The position numbers and the translations under genes were made by a program. A DNA stretch of 7,082 bases from Govanella sp037189785 (GTDB lineage Bacteria; Pseudomonadota; Alphaproteobacteria; Sphingomonadales; Govanellaceae). Shown piece after piece: positions 6,165 to 7,082 of this stretch. The notes under the pieces are model-generated. The model had not been told where the DNA came from, searched no databases, and saw only the letters and a program-made list of their open reading frames with translations. The stretch is from contig JBBCIP010000003.1 of assembly GCA_037189785.1 (NCBI GenBank), positions 1 to 7,082 of the forward strand, in the 5' to 3' direction. Positions within the stretch are counted from its first letter, which is position 1. Every line of letters starts with the position of its first letter.

Positions 6165-6860
6165 ATGGTAAAATTTTCATGGCTGACCGCACAGCTATGT
6201 GCAGTCTTCAGCTTAGGGTTAGCAAGCGCTGCCATAGCTCAACCGATATACTCAGGATCAGGATCTGCAACCTGCGAGTTGAACATTATTGCGTTCGGCA
6301 GCACAGACTGCAGCTTGCAAAACATTGCCGCTCATAGCGCATGGCAGCAAGCAGGAATAGGCGATTTAGCAGGATCACCAGCCGTTTGGGTATCCTATGC
6401 CGACACTGGTGTCGATGGCAGCACGCTCGCTCTTCTTCCACGCAACTCCGATCAAATCGAAACAACACCATGGCTGTTAAAGGTCACGGAAACATTCACG
6501 CTTGATAACGGTGGCGGTAACATCTTGATGCAGATTTGGGCCGACGATACCGCCGATGTCTTTCTCGATGGCGTCAAACTGAATGCTGCAAATTTTTCGC
6601 AAGATGTTTGTGCTGATGGCGGCCTTGGTTGCGAACCGGGGGAATATTTCTTACTCAATCAAGGCCTGACCGCAGGCCTCCATGAACTGGAAATTTTCAT
6701 CTATCAACTTGGCATCGGCAATACACCCCAGGCTAATCCTTTCGGCGTTTTGTACAGCGGCGAAATCAGTCAACTCACACCGAGTGAAATGCCTGCCCCC
6801 GCCACTGCCTTATTCCTGCTTGGAACAATGCCCTTCGTGCTACGCCGTCGCAAACGGTAA
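6165..6860 (+). CDS. Secreted PEP-CTERM-type surface protein, paralogue 2
   Basis: A 231-residue exported protein, roughly half identical by eye to the upstream paralogue across the mature region. The signal peptide is residues 1-25, with AIA before Gln26. The four cysteines (37, 49, 149, 156) match those of the first copy. Shared blocks include SGSGSATCELN, PWLLKVTETF, GGNILMQIWADDTADVFLDG, GCEPGE and NPFGVLYSG. The C-terminal tail at 209-231 is MPAPA, a hydrophobic stretch with a Pro in it, then RRRKR: the same tripartite layout as paralogue 1 but a poorer match to PEP-CTERM. AGGGGG at 6154-6159, 5 bp before the ATG, fixes the start. The gene lies behind a terminator, so it needs its own promoter. 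Its last 21 bp overlap a convergent gene. The two copies probably arose by tandem duplication and have diverged in sequence and control. Function is unknown. Confidence 0.8.
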   Translation: MVKFSWLTAQLCAVFSLGLASAAIAQPIYSGSGSATCELNIIAFGSTDCSLQNIAAHSAWQQAGIGDLAGSPAVWVSYADTGVDGSTLALLPRNSDQIETTPWLLKVTETFTLDNGGGNILMQIWADDTADVFLDGVKLNAANFSQDVCADGGLGCEPGEYFLLNQGLTAGLHELEIFIYQLGIGNTPQANPFGVLYSGEISQLTPSEMPAPATALFLLGTMPFVLRRRKR

Positions 6861-7082
6861 TTTTTCGTGCACCATCCCTGTCGCCGCGCGGATCGCGTTG
6901 GCGACAGCCGGGGCAACAGGCGGCACCGCGGGCTCACCGATGCCTGTGGGATTTTCAGTGGACGGAACAATATGCACCTCAACTACCGGCATTTCCTCAA
7001 TCCGTAACACCGGATAATCGTCAAAATTAGATTGATCGACGACGCCATCCGTCAAGGTTACGGCCCCATGCAAAGCCGCAGC
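6840..7082 (-). CDS. Molybdopterin-binding hydroxylase large subunit (isoquinoline 1-oxidoreductase beta type), C-terminal part
   Basis: The last 80 residues of a minus-strand gene whose start lies beyond the window; the frame is open to the edge, and the TTG at 7073 is an internal Leu codon. The sequence runs ALHGAVTLTDG, SNFDDYPVLRIEEMP, VEVHIVPSTENPTGIGEP, then AVPPVAPAVANAIRAATG. This is the C-terminal signature of the xanthine dehydrogenase/aldehyde oxidase superfamily, and the NFxDYPVLR and VEVHIVPS blocks point to the isoquinoline 1-oxidoreductase beta (IorB) branch. The Glu in GIGEP corresponds to the catalytic glutamate near the molybdenum cofactor. These enzymes hydroxylate N-heterocycles or aldehydes and usually pair with a small 2Fe-2S subunit, not visible here. 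The substrate cannot be told. The stop TAG (6842-6840) lies inside the end of the convergent PEP-CTERM gene. Confidence 0.88.
   Translation of the reverse strand, partial: AAALHGAVTLTDGVVDQSNFDDYPVLRIEEMPVVEVHIVPSTENPTGIGEPAVPPVAPAVANAIRAATGMVHEKLPFATA

Overview
The window looks like a chromosomal segment of a polarly flagellated Gram-negative bacterium, most likely an alphaproteobacterium of the Rhodospirillales type. The clues are an FlhF/FlhG pair with lineage-style motifs followed by a large Pro/Ala/Thr-rich FliK-like protein, PEP-CTERM-type surface proteins with a VPAPA sorting signal, an IorB-type molybdopterin hydroxylase, and roughly balanced G+C. The taxonomic call is inference. No RNA gene, insertion sequence or CRISPR array was seen.

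Region 1 (1-4226, + strand) is a flagellar block. It holds the 3' part of flhF, then flhG overlapping it by 4 bp (ATGA), then a very long fliK-like gene starting 11 bp after flhG. FlhF and FlhG are the SRP-type GTPase and MinD-type ATPase that set flagellar position and number. The third product looks like a hook-length ruler or regulator with a FliK-type C-terminal domain. The flhG/fliK junction carries a second ATGA whose frame closes after three codons, which may be a relic of an earlier start.

Region 2 (4227-5220) has a 91-bp spacer with an extended inverted repeat followed by a short T-run, and a 10-bp direct repeat. It is followed by an Asp/Glu/hydantoin racemase-family gene with the usual two catalytic cysteines and an extra C-terminal segment.

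Region 3 (5221-6860) carries two tandem paralogous secreted proteins. Each has a signal peptide, four conserved cysteines, a conserved beta-rich core and a PEP-CTERM-like anchor. The first lies behind an essentially perfect sigma-54 -24/-12 promoter and is closed by a strong intrinsic terminator, so it appears to be a single-gene sigma-54 unit. The second has its own leader with a strong ribosome binding site and a small inverted repeat, but no sigma-54 site.

Region 4 (6840-7082, - strand) is the 3' end of a molybdopterin-binding hydroxylase large subunit (isoquinoline 1-oxidoreductase beta type). It overlaps the second PEP-CTERM gene tail-to-tail by 21 bp, in codon register.

The most interesting signal is the sigma-54-controlled PEP-CTERM protein and its differently controlled paralogue. 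No wholly new system is demonstrable from sequence alone.
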